Below are positions 36,096 to 45,303 of a DNA stretch of 64,000 nucleotides, one piece after another (position 1 is the first letter of the stretch; every line of letters begins with the position of its first letter). Origin of the DNA: Thauera humireducens (GTDB lineage: Bacteria > Pseudomonadota > Gammaproteobacteria > Burkholderiales > Rhodocyclaceae); assembly GCF_001051995.2 (NCBI RefSeq), contig NZ_CP014646.1:1798001-1862000 (forward strand), written 5' to 3'. Below the pieces are notes generated by a model. That model was given only the letters and a program-made list of their open reading frames with translations, had not been told where the DNA came from and made no database searches. The position numbers and the translations under genes were made by a program.

Positions 36096-36947
36096 ATGAC
36101 CCACACCCTGAAGGACAAGGTAGCGATCGTCACCGGTGCCAGCCGCGGAATCGGCGCGGCGATCGCACAACGCTTTGCGGCGGAGGGCGCGCGGGTCGTG
36201 CTCGTCGCGCGCACTGGCGAACCCGGCGGCAAGCTGCCCGGCTCGCTCGACGAGACCGCAGCGCACATCCGCGCGGCCGGCGGCGACTGCCTGTGCGTGC
36301 AGGCCGACCTGGCCAGCGCCACCGATCGCGAGCGCATCGTCGCCGAAACGCTACGTCATTACGGCGGCATCGACATCCTGGTCAACAACGCCGCCTGGGC
36401 GCGTTTCGGCGCGGGTTACGCGCAGTCGGTGGAGCGCGTCCAGCTGGCCTATGCGGTCAACCTGTTCGCGCCGCACCACCTCGCGCAACTCGCCATCCCG
36501 GCGATGAAGGCGCGCGGCGGCGGCTGGATCCTCAACCTGTCGAGCGCGACCAGCACCCGCCCCGGCCCGGCACCCTACGCCCCGAAGGACCGTGCCTACC
36601 GCTTCCACACCACCCACTCGCCCACGCTCTACGGCTCGACCAAGGCCGCGCTCGAACGCCTGAGCACCGGCATGGCGATGGAGCTTGCCGCCGACAACAT
36701 CGCGGTGAACACCCTGGCCCCGGTCGAGGCCGTAGCCAGCGAAGGCGCGCTCGTCAGCGGCTCGATCGACGACCTCGCCCACATGGAGCCGGTGGAAGCC
36801 ATGGCCGAAGCGGCCCTGGCCCTGTGTTCCCGTTCGCAGGCTGCGCTGTCGGGCCGGGTCGCCCTGAGCCTGCCGCTGCTGCGCGAGCTCGGCCTGCCCG
36901 TGATGCGCCTCGATGGCGCCGGCCCGCTGCCCGATTTCAAGCTTTGA
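36096..36947 (+). CDS. Short-chain dehydrogenase/reductase with insertion
   Basis: 283-residue SDR: TGASRGIG near residue 13, NNAA near 98, catalytic Ser in LNLSSATS near 150 and YGSTK near 182. Between Ser and Tyr there is an insertion of about 15 residues (PGPAPYAPKDRAYRFH) compared with classical SDRs. It is the fourth gene of the TetR-sulfotransferase operon, 21 bases before the luciferase-like oxidoreductase. Substrate unknown. Confidence 0.86.
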   Translation: MTHTLKDKVAIVTGASRGIGAAIAQRFAAEGARVVLVARTGEPGGKLPGSLDETAAHIRAAGGDCLCVQADLASATDRERIVAETLRHYGGIDILVNNAAWARFGAGYAQSVERVQLAYAVNLFAPHHLAQLAIPAMKARGGGWILNLSSATSTRPGPAPYAPKDRAYRFHTTHSPTLYGSTKAALERLSTGMAMELAADNIAVNTLAPVEAVASEGALVSGSIDDLAHMEPVEAMAEAALALCSRSQAALSGRVALSLPLLRELGLPVMRLDGAGPLPDFKL

Positions 36948-36968
36948 ACCTTGCCCAGGACTCCCCCC

Positions 36969-38006
36969 ATGTTCGAGATCTTCGCCTCCACCCCTGAAAA
37001 CCTGAACCTGGCCGACATGGGCGCCTTTGCCCGCCGCGTCGAAGCCATGGGCTACGACGGCCTCTTCGTCTCCGACGCGATCCACGATGGCCTGCTGCTC
37101 GCCTGTCAGGCGCTATCCGCGACCTCGAAACTCAAGGTCGGCACCTCGGTGCTGATCGTCTTCCCGCGCAGCCCTATGAACGTCGCGCTGGCCGCCTGGG
37201 ACCTGCAGAAAATGTCGGGCGGCCGCTTCGAGCTCGGCATGGGCACGCAGATCAAGCAGAACATCGAGGATCGCTACTCGGCGCGCTGGCTGCCGCCGGC
37301 CGCCGGCATGCGCGAATACGTGGGCGCGCTGCGTGCCATCTTCCACGCCTTCCGCACCGGCGAACGGCTCGAGTACATCGGTGAGCACTACAAGTTCACC
37401 CGCCTGCAGCCCTTCTTCAACCCGGGGCCGATCGACGCGCCCGACGTGCCGCTGATGCTCGGTGCGGTCGGCCCGAAGATGCTCGAACTGGTCGGCCAGA
37501 GCGCGGATGGCATCCACACCCATCCGACCAACACCTCGGTGCGTTACCTAAAGGAAGTGATCCTGCCGCAGATCGCCGTCGGCACCGAAAAGCGCGACCC
37601 CGGACGCGCCAGGCCCTTCATCAGCGCGAGCCAGTTCGTCGCCACCGGGCCGGACGACGCCACGGTCGCCAGCGAACGCGAACGCTTCCGCGACATGCTG
37701 GCCTTCCTGTTCTCGACACCGGCGTACTGGGCAAGCCTGGAGCTGTTCGGCTGGCAGCACATCGGCGAACAACTGCTCGCGCTCACCCGCGAGGGCCGGT
37801 GGAAGGACATGCCGGACGTCTTTACCGACGAGCTGCTGGACACCTTCCTGGTGAGCGGTCGCTATGACGAACTGCCATCCGCCATGAACGCCCGTTTCGG
37901 CGGTCTGGTGGACCGCGTGACGCTGACCGTGCCGAACGATCCGGCACACGATGCCGCGGCAGCCGAGGCGATACGGGCGATACGCGCGTTCAGCGCGACG
38001 CGCTGA
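36969..38006 (+). CDS. F420-dependent luciferase-like oxidoreductase
   Basis: 345-residue TIM-barrel protein of the luciferase-like monooxygenase superfamily, in the TIGR03617-like F420 group. MGAFARRVEAMGYDGLFVSD near 17-36 and GTSVLIVFPRSPMNVALAAWDLQKMSGGRFELGMG near 59-93 fit F420 reductases/dehydrogenases; the non-prolyl cis-peptide region and GAVGPKMLELVGQSADGIHTH near 160 are also visible. With F420 genes 8-14 kb upstream it is the clearest F420 user in the window. FMN use cannot be excluded by sequence alone. Confidence 0.85.
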   Translation: MFEIFASTPENLNLADMGAFARRVEAMGYDGLFVSDAIHDGLLLACQALSATSKLKVGTSVLIVFPRSPMNVALAAWDLQKMSGGRFELGMGTQIKQNIEDRYSARWLPPAAGMREYVGALRAIFHAFRTGERLEYIGEHYKFTRLQPFFNPGPIDAPDVPLMLGAVGPKMLELVGQSADGIHTHPTNTSVRYLKEVILPQIAVGTEKRDPGRARPFISASQFVATGPDDATVASERERFRDMLAFLFSTPAYWASLELFGWQHIGEQLLALTREGRWKDMPDVFTDELLDTFLVSGRYDELPSAMNARFGGLVDRVTLTVPNDPAHDAAAAEAIRAIRAFSATR

Positions 38007-38020
38007 TCATCCTGCGGACC

Positions 38021-38041
38021 GGCGGCCGGTGATCGGCCGCC
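38021..38041. terminator. Hairpin between convergent genes
   Basis: Perfect eight-bp inverted repeat GGCGGCCG with a five-base loop, between the luciferase-like gene and the leftward LuxR gene. No T-run, so only a possible terminator. Confidence 0.4.
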
Positions 38042-38047
38042 ACCGTC

Positions 38048-39268
38048 TCAGACGTCCGCGCCGCCCCGCAGCGGCGCGACGCTGTTCAGCATGATGCGCA
38101 CGAGCTCGGTCTGACGCCGTACCCCGGTCTTGGAGAAGATCGCGCGCAGGTGGGCGCGCGCGGTGTTGCGGCGGATGCCCAGGGCCTCGGCGGTTTCCTC
38201 GAGCGATGCGCCATCGGCGAGCTTCAAGGCGACGGAGGTCTCGGTCGGGGTGAGGTTGAAAAGCTGCCGGATCGCCTCCGCATCGGCCAGCGTGCGCCCG
38301 GCGGGATCACGAACATACAGCACCGCGACCGGCCGGCCACGCACGCCCGCCCACTCGCCAGCCGGCAGCACCTCCACGACGACCCCCAGGGCGGGCTGCC
38401 CCGACGGCCGCGATATCGACAGCGCCTCGACCACAGCCGGCTGGGACGACGCATGCCTTGCGAAGGCACCGCGTATCAGGCTCTGCAGCGCCCGATTGTC
38501 GCTCGGGTAAAAGGCCTCGAGTCCGCCACCGGCCAGTTTCAGTCCGTCGCCGCTGGAAAGAATCTCCTGTGCCGTCAGGTTCTGGTCGAATACCCGGCCG
38601 CGCTCGTCGAGGACGATCGTCCCGACCGACAGGCGCCCCATCGCGCTCGAGAACGCCCCGCCGAGCGATTCCTTGCGATGCAGCAGGTTGTGCATCTGCA
38701 GCGCGCGTCGCAGGTGCGGTAGCAGCGCCTGACAGCGCGCCCGATCCTGCGGGGTGAACGCGGGCGCCGATTCGGGACGCGTGATCCGCAGCGGCATGCG
38801 CCCGGCCCCCGCGATCGAGATATCCACCGACATGACGTGGAAGACGTCGTACTGCGTGCACCAATGCTGGAGATAGGCCGAGCGACGCCACTCCGACAAC
38901 TCCATCAGATCATCCACGACGTAGATCTGATCCGTCGCCAGATTCACGAACGGCGTGACGTCGCTGCGCGCGGGCTCGAAACGGGCGTTTCCGCCGTTTT
39001 CACTATCGCCGACCCAGACGATGAGACCCGGGTCCTCGATCGAGGCCTCGCGCAGGATCAGGGTCAGGAAGTTCGCTGCAAACAGGCTTCGCATCTCCTG
39101 CAATGCATCGACCCATTTCTGGCTGTCCATGATCGCTGCGTAGATGAGGCCCACGATGTGATCGTGGTGCGCAGTGTCCATGCCCGCAGCAAGAAAGACC
39201 CCGGACGGGTCATGAGCGCTCACTGCAGCACCTCGGGCTCCATCATGCGATCCGGCTTTTAGAGTCAT
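38048..39268 (-). CDS. LuxR-family transcriptional regulator
   Basis: About 406 residues. The C-terminal LuxR HTH lies near 340-400 (NLTPTETSVALKLADG, then EETAEALGIRRNTARAHLRAIFSKTGVRRQTELVR). Upstream is a PAS-like region (LSVGTIVLDERGRVFDQN near 220) and an unassigned sensory N-terminus. ATG at 39268 is listed; GTG at 39283 is the alternative with a better GGGG. A near-perfect copy of the 16-bp motif lies only 18-33 bases upstream, consistent with autoregulation. It is the best candidate regulator for the motif-bearing operons, an inference. Confidence 0.88.
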   Translation of the reverse strand: MTLKAGSHDGARGAAVSAHDPSGVFLAAGMDTAHHDHIVGLIYAAIMDSQKWVDALQEMRSLFAANFLTLILREASIEDPGLIVWVGDSENGGNARFEPARSDVTPFVNLATDQIYVVDDLMELSEWRRSAYLQHWCTQYDVFHVMSVDISIAGAGRMPLRITRPESAPAFTPQDRARCQALLPHLRRALQMHNLLHRKESLGGAFSSAMGRLSVGTIVLDERGRVFDQNLTAQEILSSGDGLKLAGGGLEAFYPSDNRALQSLIRGAFARHASSQPAVVEALSISRPSGQPALGVVVEVLPAGEWAGVRGRPVAVLYVRDPAGRTLADAEAIRQLFNLTPTETSVALKLADGASLEETAEALGIRRNTARAHLRAIFSKTGVRRQTELVRIMLNSVAPLRGGADV

Positions 39269-39301
39269 GGAAGGAATATCCACAAGCCCCCGCAGCGCCT
39301 C

Positions 39302-39319
39302 ATCGTCCGGATGGACGAT
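39302..39319. promoter_or_regulatory. Repeated 16-bp motif, copy 8
   Basis: ATCGTCCGGATGGACGAT, a perfect seven-bp inverted repeat with four-base spacer, readable both ways. It lies 33 bases upstream of the LuxR ATG and 103 bases upstream of the SDR at 39423. Confidence 0.7.
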
Positions 39320-39422
39320 AAGGCGGTAGTCCCCCTAAAGGATGTCATCCACCACGGCCAGGCCGACACTCGGCAGAGGTCGGCGGATGGCCGCTCGAAA
39401 CTACTGAAGGGGGTCGTAAGGC

Positions 39423-40262
39423 ATGCTCGATTTCGATAAGAGGACAATCTTGGTGACCGGTGGCGGCGCGGGTATCGGGCGAGCCACCGTCGAGAAGTTC
39501 GCCAGGCTGAAGGCGAAAGTACGGGTGATCGAGTCGGACGCAGCACGCGCTGCCGACGTCGAAGCCTGGCTCGTCAGCCAGGGCGACGGACACAAGGTCT
39601 TCCGCGGCGACGTGACGCGGGCGGACGACGTCAGGCGCGTGTTCGCCGAACTGGCTGCGACAGACGGTGCGCTCGACGTGCTGGTCAACAACGTCGGCGA
39701 TTCGCTCCAGCTCGCAAAGCCCTTCGAAGACTATTCGGACGAGGATATCGACCGGCTGTACGGCGCGAACCTGCGCCACGTATTCGAGGTGACGCGCAGC
39801 GCCCTGCCTCTGCTCAAGCGTCACCGCAGCCCCACCGCAAGCATCGTCAATCTGTCGACCATCGAAGGCTTCCGTGGCGTGCCCAACCTGGCGGTGTATT
39901 CGACCTTCAAGACCGCGCTGGCCGGTTTCACCAGGAGCCTTGCCGTCGAGCTGGGCCGCCACGCCATCCGCGTCAACCAGGTCGCGCCCGAAGCCACCGA
40001 AACCGCCCAGCTGCCCCTGTCACAGTTCATCAAGGCCGAATACGCCGAACGCGTCAGCGACTGGGTGCCGCTGGGGCGCTATGGCAAGGCCGAGGAAATT
40101 GCCGACGCGGTGATCTATCTCGCCAGCGACATGGCGAGCTGGGTCAGCGGCACGACGCTGCACGTGGACGGCGGCGCCCTCGCGGCCAGCGGCTGGTACC
40201 GCACGCCTCAAGGCGGCTGGACGATCGCGCCAGTCATCGAAACCAACGGATTCAATTTCTAA
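39423..40262 (+). CDS. Short-chain dehydrogenase/reductase
   Basis: 279-residue SDR: TGGGAGIG near 11-18, NNVG near 92, Ser in VNLSTIEG near 142 and YSTFK near 158. The C-terminal HVDGGALAASGWYRTPQGGW tail is slightly longer than usual. Encoded divergently from the LuxR regulator with motif copy 8 in the shared promoter, and 14 bases before an epimerase-like gene. Confidence 0.88.
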   Translation: MLDFDKRTILVTGGGAGIGRATVEKFARLKAKVRVIESDAARAADVEAWLVSQGDGHKVFRGDVTRADDVRRVFAELAATDGALDVLVNNVGDSLQLAKPFEDYSDEDIDRLYGANLRHVFEVTRSALPLLKRHRSPTASIVNLSTIEGFRGVPNLAVYSTFKTALAGFTRSLAVELGRHAIRVNQVAPEATETAQLPLSQFIKAEYAERVSDWVPLGRYGKAEEIADAVIYLASDMASWVSGTTLHVDGGALAASGWYRTPQGGWTIAPVIETNGFNF

Positions 40263-40276
40263 GGAGACAGACCATC

Positions 40277-41161
40277 ATGAAGACTCTGGTCGTCGGCGGC
40301 ACCGGCCTTCTCGGCGGGCACGCAGCGTTGTACCTCAAGGCACAGGGATTCGACGTCACCATCGCCTCGCGGACGGCGCCCAAGGCGCCGCTGCTGGCGG
40401 CACTGCCCTTTGTCAGCATCGACTACACGCAGGCCATCGACCCATCGGTGCTGAAAGGCTTCGATGCGCTGCTCTTCTGCGCGGGGCAGGACATTCGCCA
40501 CGTCGATCTCGGGCAGTCGCTGGACGAGCAATGGCACACGCGCAATACCCTCGCCATCCCGCGCTTCTTCGCTGCCGCGCGCGACGCGGGCATGCGCCGC
40601 GCAGTCCTGCTGGGCAGCTTCTATCCGCAAATGGCACCCGAGCTGATCGAGACGGTTCCCTACGTCCGCTCCCGCCACCTGTCGGATATCGGCGTACGCG
40701 CCCTGAACTCGGCCACATTCGAAGTCGTGTCGGTGAACGCACCCTTCATGGTCGGCCACGTGCCGGGCTTGCCGAACCCGATGTTCGACGCCTACGTCGC
40801 CTATGCGAAGGGGCAGATGCCCGACCTGCCGGTATTCGGTCCGAAAGGCGGCACCAACTTCATGTCGGTGCGCTCGCTGTCCGAAGCGCTGCACCAGGCG
40901 CTGGTCAAGGGCACGCCGGGCAAGGCCTATCTGGTCGGCGACGAGAACCTGAGCTTCGCCAAGTACTTCAGCCTGTTCTTCGAGGCCGTCGGCAATCCGC
41001 AGCCGGTCCCCGAGCTGGACCAGGAGCACCCGCTCCTGCCCGACGTCGCCATCTACACCGGACGCGGCAACTACGCCCGCTACGAGCCCGACATGTCCCT
41101 CGCCTACCGTCGCAATGACGTGGAAGCGGCGGTGCGTGCGCTGGTCGGGCAAGACCGCTAA
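40277..41161 (+). CDS. NAD(P)-dependent epimerase/dehydratase family protein
   Basis: 294-residue extended SDR/NmrA-like protein. N-terminal VVGGTGLLGGHAALYL near 5-20 binds the cofactor and IASRTAP follows the second strand. The usual YxxxK is not evident; the equivalent stretch reads GSFYPQMAPEL and YVRSRHLSD. It may be a dehydrogenase of a 3-hydroxysteroid-like or lactone substrate, or a non-catalytic NmrA-type sensor. Second gene of the operon starting at 39423, closed by a strong hairpin. Confidence 0.75.
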   Translation: MKTLVVGGTGLLGGHAALYLKAQGFDVTIASRTAPKAPLLAALPFVSIDYTQAIDPSVLKGFDALLFCAGQDIRHVDLGQSLDEQWHTRNTLAIPRFFAAARDAGMRRAVLLGSFYPQMAPELIETVPYVRSRHLSDIGVRALNSATFEVVSVNAPFMVGHVPGLPNPMFDAYVAYAKGQMPDLPVFGPKGGTNFMSVRSLSEALHQALVKGTPGKAYLVGDENLSFAKYFSLFFEAVGNPQPVPELDQEHPLLPDVAIYTGRGNYARYEPDMSLAYRRNDVEAAVRALVGQDR

Positions 41162-41169
41162 GTACCAAA

Positions 41170-41219
41170 GGGCATCCGTGGCGCGCTGGGCGAGCGCCAC
41201 GGATGCCCGAGCGGTTTTT
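41170..41219 (+). terminator. Rho-independent terminator
   Basis: Perfect 15-bp stem (GGGCATCCGTGGCGC and its complement), nine-base loop, then a five-T run seven bases later. Confidence 0.85.
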
Positions 41220-41273
41220 CGGGGGCAAGGCCGTCAGCGCGGCGTCACGGCACAGTAAAGCGGAGCACCTGCC

Positions 41274-41885
41274 TCAGGATTCGCCTTCGCGACGCATCGC
41301 CTGCAGCGTTACCGCCGAGAAGAGCTCGATCCGTTTCCGGCCGGCCTCGACGGCAGTCAGCGGCTCACACGCTTCGAGCGTGGCCAGGCTGACACGGGCC
41401 AGGGTCTGATAGCAGCTCGTGCCGTTCCGCTTCCAGTCGACCTCGTCGGCCCCCAGCGGCCGGATGACGCGAGCCGGCAGGCCCGCCACCAGACTCTGCG
41501 GCGGCACCTGCATGCCGCTCTTCACGAATGCGCAGGCGGCAACGATGCTGGACTCGCCGATGAGCGCGCCGTCCATGATCACCGCATTCATGCCGATCAG
41601 CGCATTCCGACCGATGCGGCAGCCGTGCAGGACCGCGCCGTGCCCCACGTGCCCGTCTTCCTCGACCACCGTGTCGGAGCCGGGGAAGCCGTGCATCACG
41701 CAGGTGTCCTGCACGTTCGAACCCGGCTCCAGAACGATGCGTCCGAAATCGCCGCGCAGGCAGGCCAGCGGGGCAACGTAGCAGCCTGCGCCGACGATCA
41801 CATCGCCGATCAGCACCGCATCCGGATGCACGAACGCATCCGGCGACACCACCGGCCGCAGGCCGGCAAACGCGTAGCAGGTCAT
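41274..41885 (-). CDS. Gamma-carbonic-anhydrase-like hexapeptide protein (PaaY/CaiE type)
   Basis: 203-residue left-handed beta-helix protein with hexapeptide repeats (VLIGDVIVGAGCYVAPLACLRGDF, then GRNALIGMNAVIMDGALIGE). Metal-ligand His residues occur in VMHGFPG and GHVGHGAVLHG. PaaY is a thioesterase of the phenylacetate pathway that removes dead-end CoA esters; the same role is plausible here. It is the last gene of the ten-gene leftward operon, four bases after the MFS gene. Confidence 0.82.
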   Translation of the reverse strand: MTCYAFAGLRPVVSPDAFVHPDAVLIGDVIVGAGCYVAPLACLRGDFGRIVLEPGSNVQDTCVMHGFPGSDTVVEEDGHVGHGAVLHGCRIGRNALIGMNAVIMDGALIGESSIVAACAFVKSGMQVPPQSLVAGLPARVIRPLGADEVDWKRNGTSCYQTLARVSLATLEACEPLTAVEAGRKRIELFSAVTLQAMRREGES

Positions 41886-41889
41886 CACA

Positions 41890-43317
41890 TCACTCCATGG
41901 AAGCTGTCCGCGGTCGCATCCGCACGGCAAACGCAACGGCCAGGGCAAAGCTCAGCGCCAACAGCAGGAAGGCCTCGACGTAGGCCACGAAGACGCCATC
42001 GGCAAGCGCGCCATGCACGGTCGTGCGCCATTCCACGAACACCGCGACGACCGCGACGCCGAGCACACCCCCCAGTTGCCGGGTGTAGTTGCTGACCATC
42101 GACGCCTGCCCCAGACGCGCGGGGACGACATGCGCCATGGTGGCCACCATCAGCGCCGGCACCGTCAGCCCGAGCCCGAGCCGACCGACCAGGCTGAAGC
42201 CGATCACTTCAGCGTAGCTGATCTCTCCCCCTCGCCACGCGAACAGCACGAAGGACACCCCGAACAACACCAGCCCCCACACCGTGATCCAGCGCGGCGA
42301 ATAGCGGTCGGTCAGCACGCCGGCCAGCGGAATGACGACGGCGAGCAGCATGCCCGATGGCAGCAGGGCCAGCCCGGCATGCGTGGCGTCGTAGCCGAGC
42401 GCACTCTGCAGGAAGACGGGAATCAGATACGTCGATGCATACAGGCCGAAGCCGTACACCACGGTCACCAACCCTGCCATCGCGAAGCTGCGCTCGGCGA
42501 AGATGTCCAGCGACACGATGGGCGCAGCCGCGCGCCGGGCATGGCGCACGAAGGCCACCACGCACACCATCGAGAGGACCAGCACGAGCGAGGTCCGGGG
42601 TGCGAACAGGCCGGACCCGCGCAGGCTGGCGATGAAGTCGATCGCCAGCAGCGAGGCCGCGCACAGGATGCCCACGCCCTGCCAGTCGAAGGGCTGGCGC
42701 CGCGCGGCTTCGTGGCGCGGCAGCAGGTACAGGCCGAGGATGCCGGCGATGACGCAGAACGGCAGGCTCATCAGGAAGATCGACGGCCAGCCGAACCGGT
42801 CGAGCAGGACGCCCGCCAGCGCGGGCGCGACTGCCGGCGCCAGCACGATGCCGAAGCCCAGCAGCCCATGCGCCCGCCCCTGGCTGCCGGGTGAAAACAG
42901 GCGCATCACCGCGAGCATCGGCAGCGGTTGCAGCAGTCCCGCCGCCACACCTTGCACGGTGCGCATGGCGACGACAAAGCTGAAGCTGTCGCCCAGCGCC
43001 CCGGCGACACTGCTGACGCCCAGCAAGAGGTTGGCGCCGAGGAAGAGCCGCCGGAAACCGATCCGGTCAAGCAGCCACGGCGTGGGCAGCATGGCGACGG
43101 TGAGCGCGGCCATGAAGCCGGTGATCGCCCACTGCACCTGGTGCTGGCCCAGCCCGTAATAGGCCCCGAGGGCCGGAACGGCCACGTTGAAGCTGGTGGT
43201 CGCCAGCACGGCGGCGATGGTGCCCAGCCCGACCACGGTCAGCGCAAGCCACTTGAAGGCCTCGCCGTGGCGGGCGATCAACTCGTCGCGTGTCCGGACC
43301 GGCGGAAGGCAGCGCAT
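41890..43317 (-). CDS. MFS transporter (DHA2/EmrB-like)
   Basis: 475-residue major facilitator with about fourteen hydrophobic segments. VALATTSFNVAVPAL-like N-terminus (ATTSFNVAVPALGAYYG), the motif WLLDRIGFRR near 78 and VAGALGDSFSFVVAMRTVQGVAAG are DHA2 drug:H+ antiporter marks. ATG at 43317 starts 14 bases after the SDR stop. In this operon it may export toxic intermediates or carry the substrate. Confidence 0.85.
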   Translation of the reverse strand: MRCLPPVRTRDELIARHGEAFKWLALTVVGLGTIAAVLATTSFNVAVPALGAYYGLGQHQVQWAITGFMAALTVAMLPTPWLLDRIGFRRLFLGANLLLGVSSVAGALGDSFSFVVAMRTVQGVAAGLLQPLPMLAVMRLFSPGSQGRAHGLLGFGIVLAPAVAPALAGVLLDRFGWPSIFLMSLPFCVIAGILGLYLLPRHEAARRQPFDWQGVGILCAASLLAIDFIASLRGSGLFAPRTSLVLVLSMVCVVAFVRHARRAAAPIVSLDIFAERSFAMAGLVTVVYGFGLYASTYLIPVFLQSALGYDATHAGLALLPSGMLLAVVIPLAGVLTDRYSPRWITVWGLVLFGVSFVLFAWRGGEISYAEVIGFSLVGRLGLGLTVPALMVATMAHVVPARLGQASMVSNYTRQLGGVLGVAVVAVFVEWRTTVHGALADGVFVAYVEAFLLLALSFALAVAFAVRMRPRTASME

Positions 43318-43331
43318 CGCGCTTCGTCGCC

Positions 43332-44132
43332 TCAGCCGGCCGAGGGCTGCCAGGACACGCCGTTGATGTGCGAGCCGCCGTCGAGGAACACCGTGTTGCC
43401 GGTCATGTAGCCGCCGGCATCGCTGCAGATGAAGGCGATGATGCTGCCGATGTCCTGTTCGGGTTCCCCCATGCGGCCCATCGGGTTCTGCCTGAGCAGC
43501 TGCGCGGCATTCTCCGGCGACGCGGCGGCGAAACGCTCGTAGGCCGGGGTGCGCGCGCCCGGGCAGACCGCATTGACGGTGATGCCGTGCGCCGCCCATT
43601 CGCGCGCCGCGCTGCGGGTGAGACAGCGCAGCGCTTCCTTGCTGACGTTGTAGTCGGCCGTGTACATGTGCGCATTGACGCCATTGAGCGAGCACATGTT
43701 GATGATGCGGCCCCAGCGCTGCGCCTTCATGTGCGGGAAGGCGCGCTGCATCGCGGCCAGCGGCGCATAGAAGCTGCCCTGCAGCGCGCGCGCGAAATCG
43801 CCCGCTGCCTTGGTCTCGAGCGGCCCCGGCAGGTTGCCCAGGTAGGCGTTGTTGATGAGGATGTGGAGCGCGCCGAAGCGCTCGGCCACCGCATCCACCA
43901 GCGCCTCCACGCTCGCGCTGTCGGCGATGTCGCAGCCGATCGCCACCGCCTCGGCGCCACGCGACTGCGCGATGGCGACGGTCTCGGCGGCGGTTTCCGC
44001 GTTGATGTCGGACACCACCACCCGGGCGCCCTGCTGCGCCAGCTGCAGGGCCACGCCGCGACCGATGCCCTGGCCGGCGCCCGTGACGACGGCAACCTTA
44101 CCCGCGAGAACGCCGTTGCCCGTCGCCGTCAT
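43332..44132 (-). CDS. Short-chain dehydrogenase/reductase
   Basis: 266-residue SDR: TGAGQGIG near 17-24, NNAY near 98, Ser in NMCSLNG near 146 and YNVSK near 160. The Asp in VSDIN indicates NAD(H). Starts three bases after the acyl-CoA dehydrogenase stop, in the beta-oxidation operon, so it may be the hydroxyacyl-CoA dehydrogenase of that module. Confidence 0.88.
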   Translation of the reverse strand: MTATGNGVLAGKVAVVTGAGQGIGRGVALQLAQQGARVVVSDINAETAAETVAIAQSRGAEAVAIGCDIADSASVEALVDAVAERFGALHILINNAYLGNLPGPLETKAAGDFARALQGSFYAPLAAMQRAFPHMKAQRWGRIINMCSLNGVNAHMYTADYNVSKEALRCLTRSAAREWAAHGITVNAVCPGARTPAYERFAAASPENAAQLLRQNPMGRMGEPEQDIGSIIAFICSDAGGYMTGNTVFLDGGSHINGVSWQPSAG

Positions 44133-44135
44133 CGC

Positions 44136-45290
44136 TCAGGCCTCCGCCGTGCTCAGGTCGCCGTAGCGCTGCACGTGGAAATCGCCATCGCCGAGGCTGG
44201 CCTGCGCGACGCGGATGCGCTTGAGGTAGAGGCCGACGTCGAGCTCGTCGGTGACGCCCATACCGCCGTGCAGCTGCACCGCCTCGCGGCTGATGCGGTG
44301 GGCGGCGTCACCGGCCTTCCACTTGGCGAGGCTGGCCATGCGCGCGCGCGTCGCGGCATCGAGCGTCGGGTCGTCCATCGCCGCCAGGCCGGCCATCACC
44401 GTGCTGCGTGCGAGCTGCAGGTGCGCGTAGCACCACGCGGCGCGGTGCTGCAGGGCCTGGAAGCTGCCGATCGGCACGTCGAACTGCACGCGCGTCTTCA
44501 GGTACTCGATGGTGGTGTCGAACAGGCTTTGCGTGGCGCCCAGCAGCTCGGCCGCCAGGCACACGCGGCCGCGATCGAGCGCCGCGTCGAGCGCGGCGAA
44601 GCCCTCGCCCTCCGCGCCCAGCCGCGCCGCGGCGCCGACGCGCACCTCGTTCAGCACCAGCGTGGCGTGGTTGCGCGAATCGAGCGTCTTCATCGGCGAC
44701 ACCTGCACGCCGGCCGCGTCCGCGGCGACGATGAACAGGCTGATGCCGCCCTGCTCGCCCGGCTGGCCGCCGGTGCGCGCGGCGACGATGAAGGCATCCG
44801 CGCCCAAGCCGTCGGCGACGAAGGCCTTGGTGCCGGTGAGCACGTAGCCGTCACCCGCACGCGTGGCGCGCAGCGCGACCGCGGCGGGGTCGTGGCGCGG
44901 CGTTTCGTCCACCGCCAGCGCGACGCGCTTGTCGCCGCCGATCAGCGCCGCCATCCACGCCGCCTGCTGCGCTTCGGAGCCAGCGAGCTCGATCACCGCG
45001 CCGCCGAGCACGACGCTCGACAGCAGCGGCGAGGCCGACAGGTTGCGGCCGATCTGCTCGAACACCGCGCCCAGGCCCTTGCAGCCGAACTCAAGGCCAC
45101 CGAGCGCTTCGGGGAAGGGAATCGCGCTCCAGCCCATGTCGACCATCTCGCGCCACAGCGCGGCGTCGAAACCCTCGGCCGCCCCCTCATCGCGCAGCTT
45201 GCGCTGGGCGGTGACCGGGCTCTTCGCCATCAGGAACTCGGCGGCGGTATCGGCCAGCAGTTGCTGCTCTTCGGAATAAACCAGACTCAT
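44136..45290 (-). CDS. Acyl-CoA dehydrogenase, probable non-catalytic-type subunit
   Basis: 384-residue acyl-CoA dehydrogenase. The fold is clear (YSEEQQLLADTAAEFL, ALGGLEFGCKGLGAVFEQIGR, VQLHGGMGVTDELDVGLYLKR). The usual C-terminal G-G-T-S-E-I-Q flavin motif is replaced by SLGDGDFHVQR. This pattern is known for one partner of alpha2beta2 acyl-CoA dehydrogenases acting on bulky steroid-like CoA esters. Its neighbour at 45304 retains the motif and could be the partner. Confidence 0.87.
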   Translation of the reverse strand: MSLVYSEEQQLLADTAAEFLMAKSPVTAQRKLRDEGAAEGFDAALWREMVDMGWSAIPFPEALGGLEFGCKGLGAVFEQIGRNLSASPLLSSVVLGGAVIELAGSEAQQAAWMAALIGGDKRVALAVDETPRHDPAAVALRATRAGDGYVLTGTKAFVADGLGADAFIVAARTGGQPGEQGGISLFIVAADAAGVQVSPMKTLDSRNHATLVLNEVRVGAAARLGAEGEGFAALDAALDRGRVCLAAELLGATQSLFDTTIEYLKTRVQFDVPIGSFQALQHRAAWCYAHLQLARSTVMAGLAAMDDPTLDAATRARMASLAKWKAGDAAHRISREAVQLHGGMGVTDELDVGLYLKRIRVAQASLGDGDFHVQRYGDLSTAEA

Positions 45291-45303
45291 GACAGGCTGC
45301 TCC

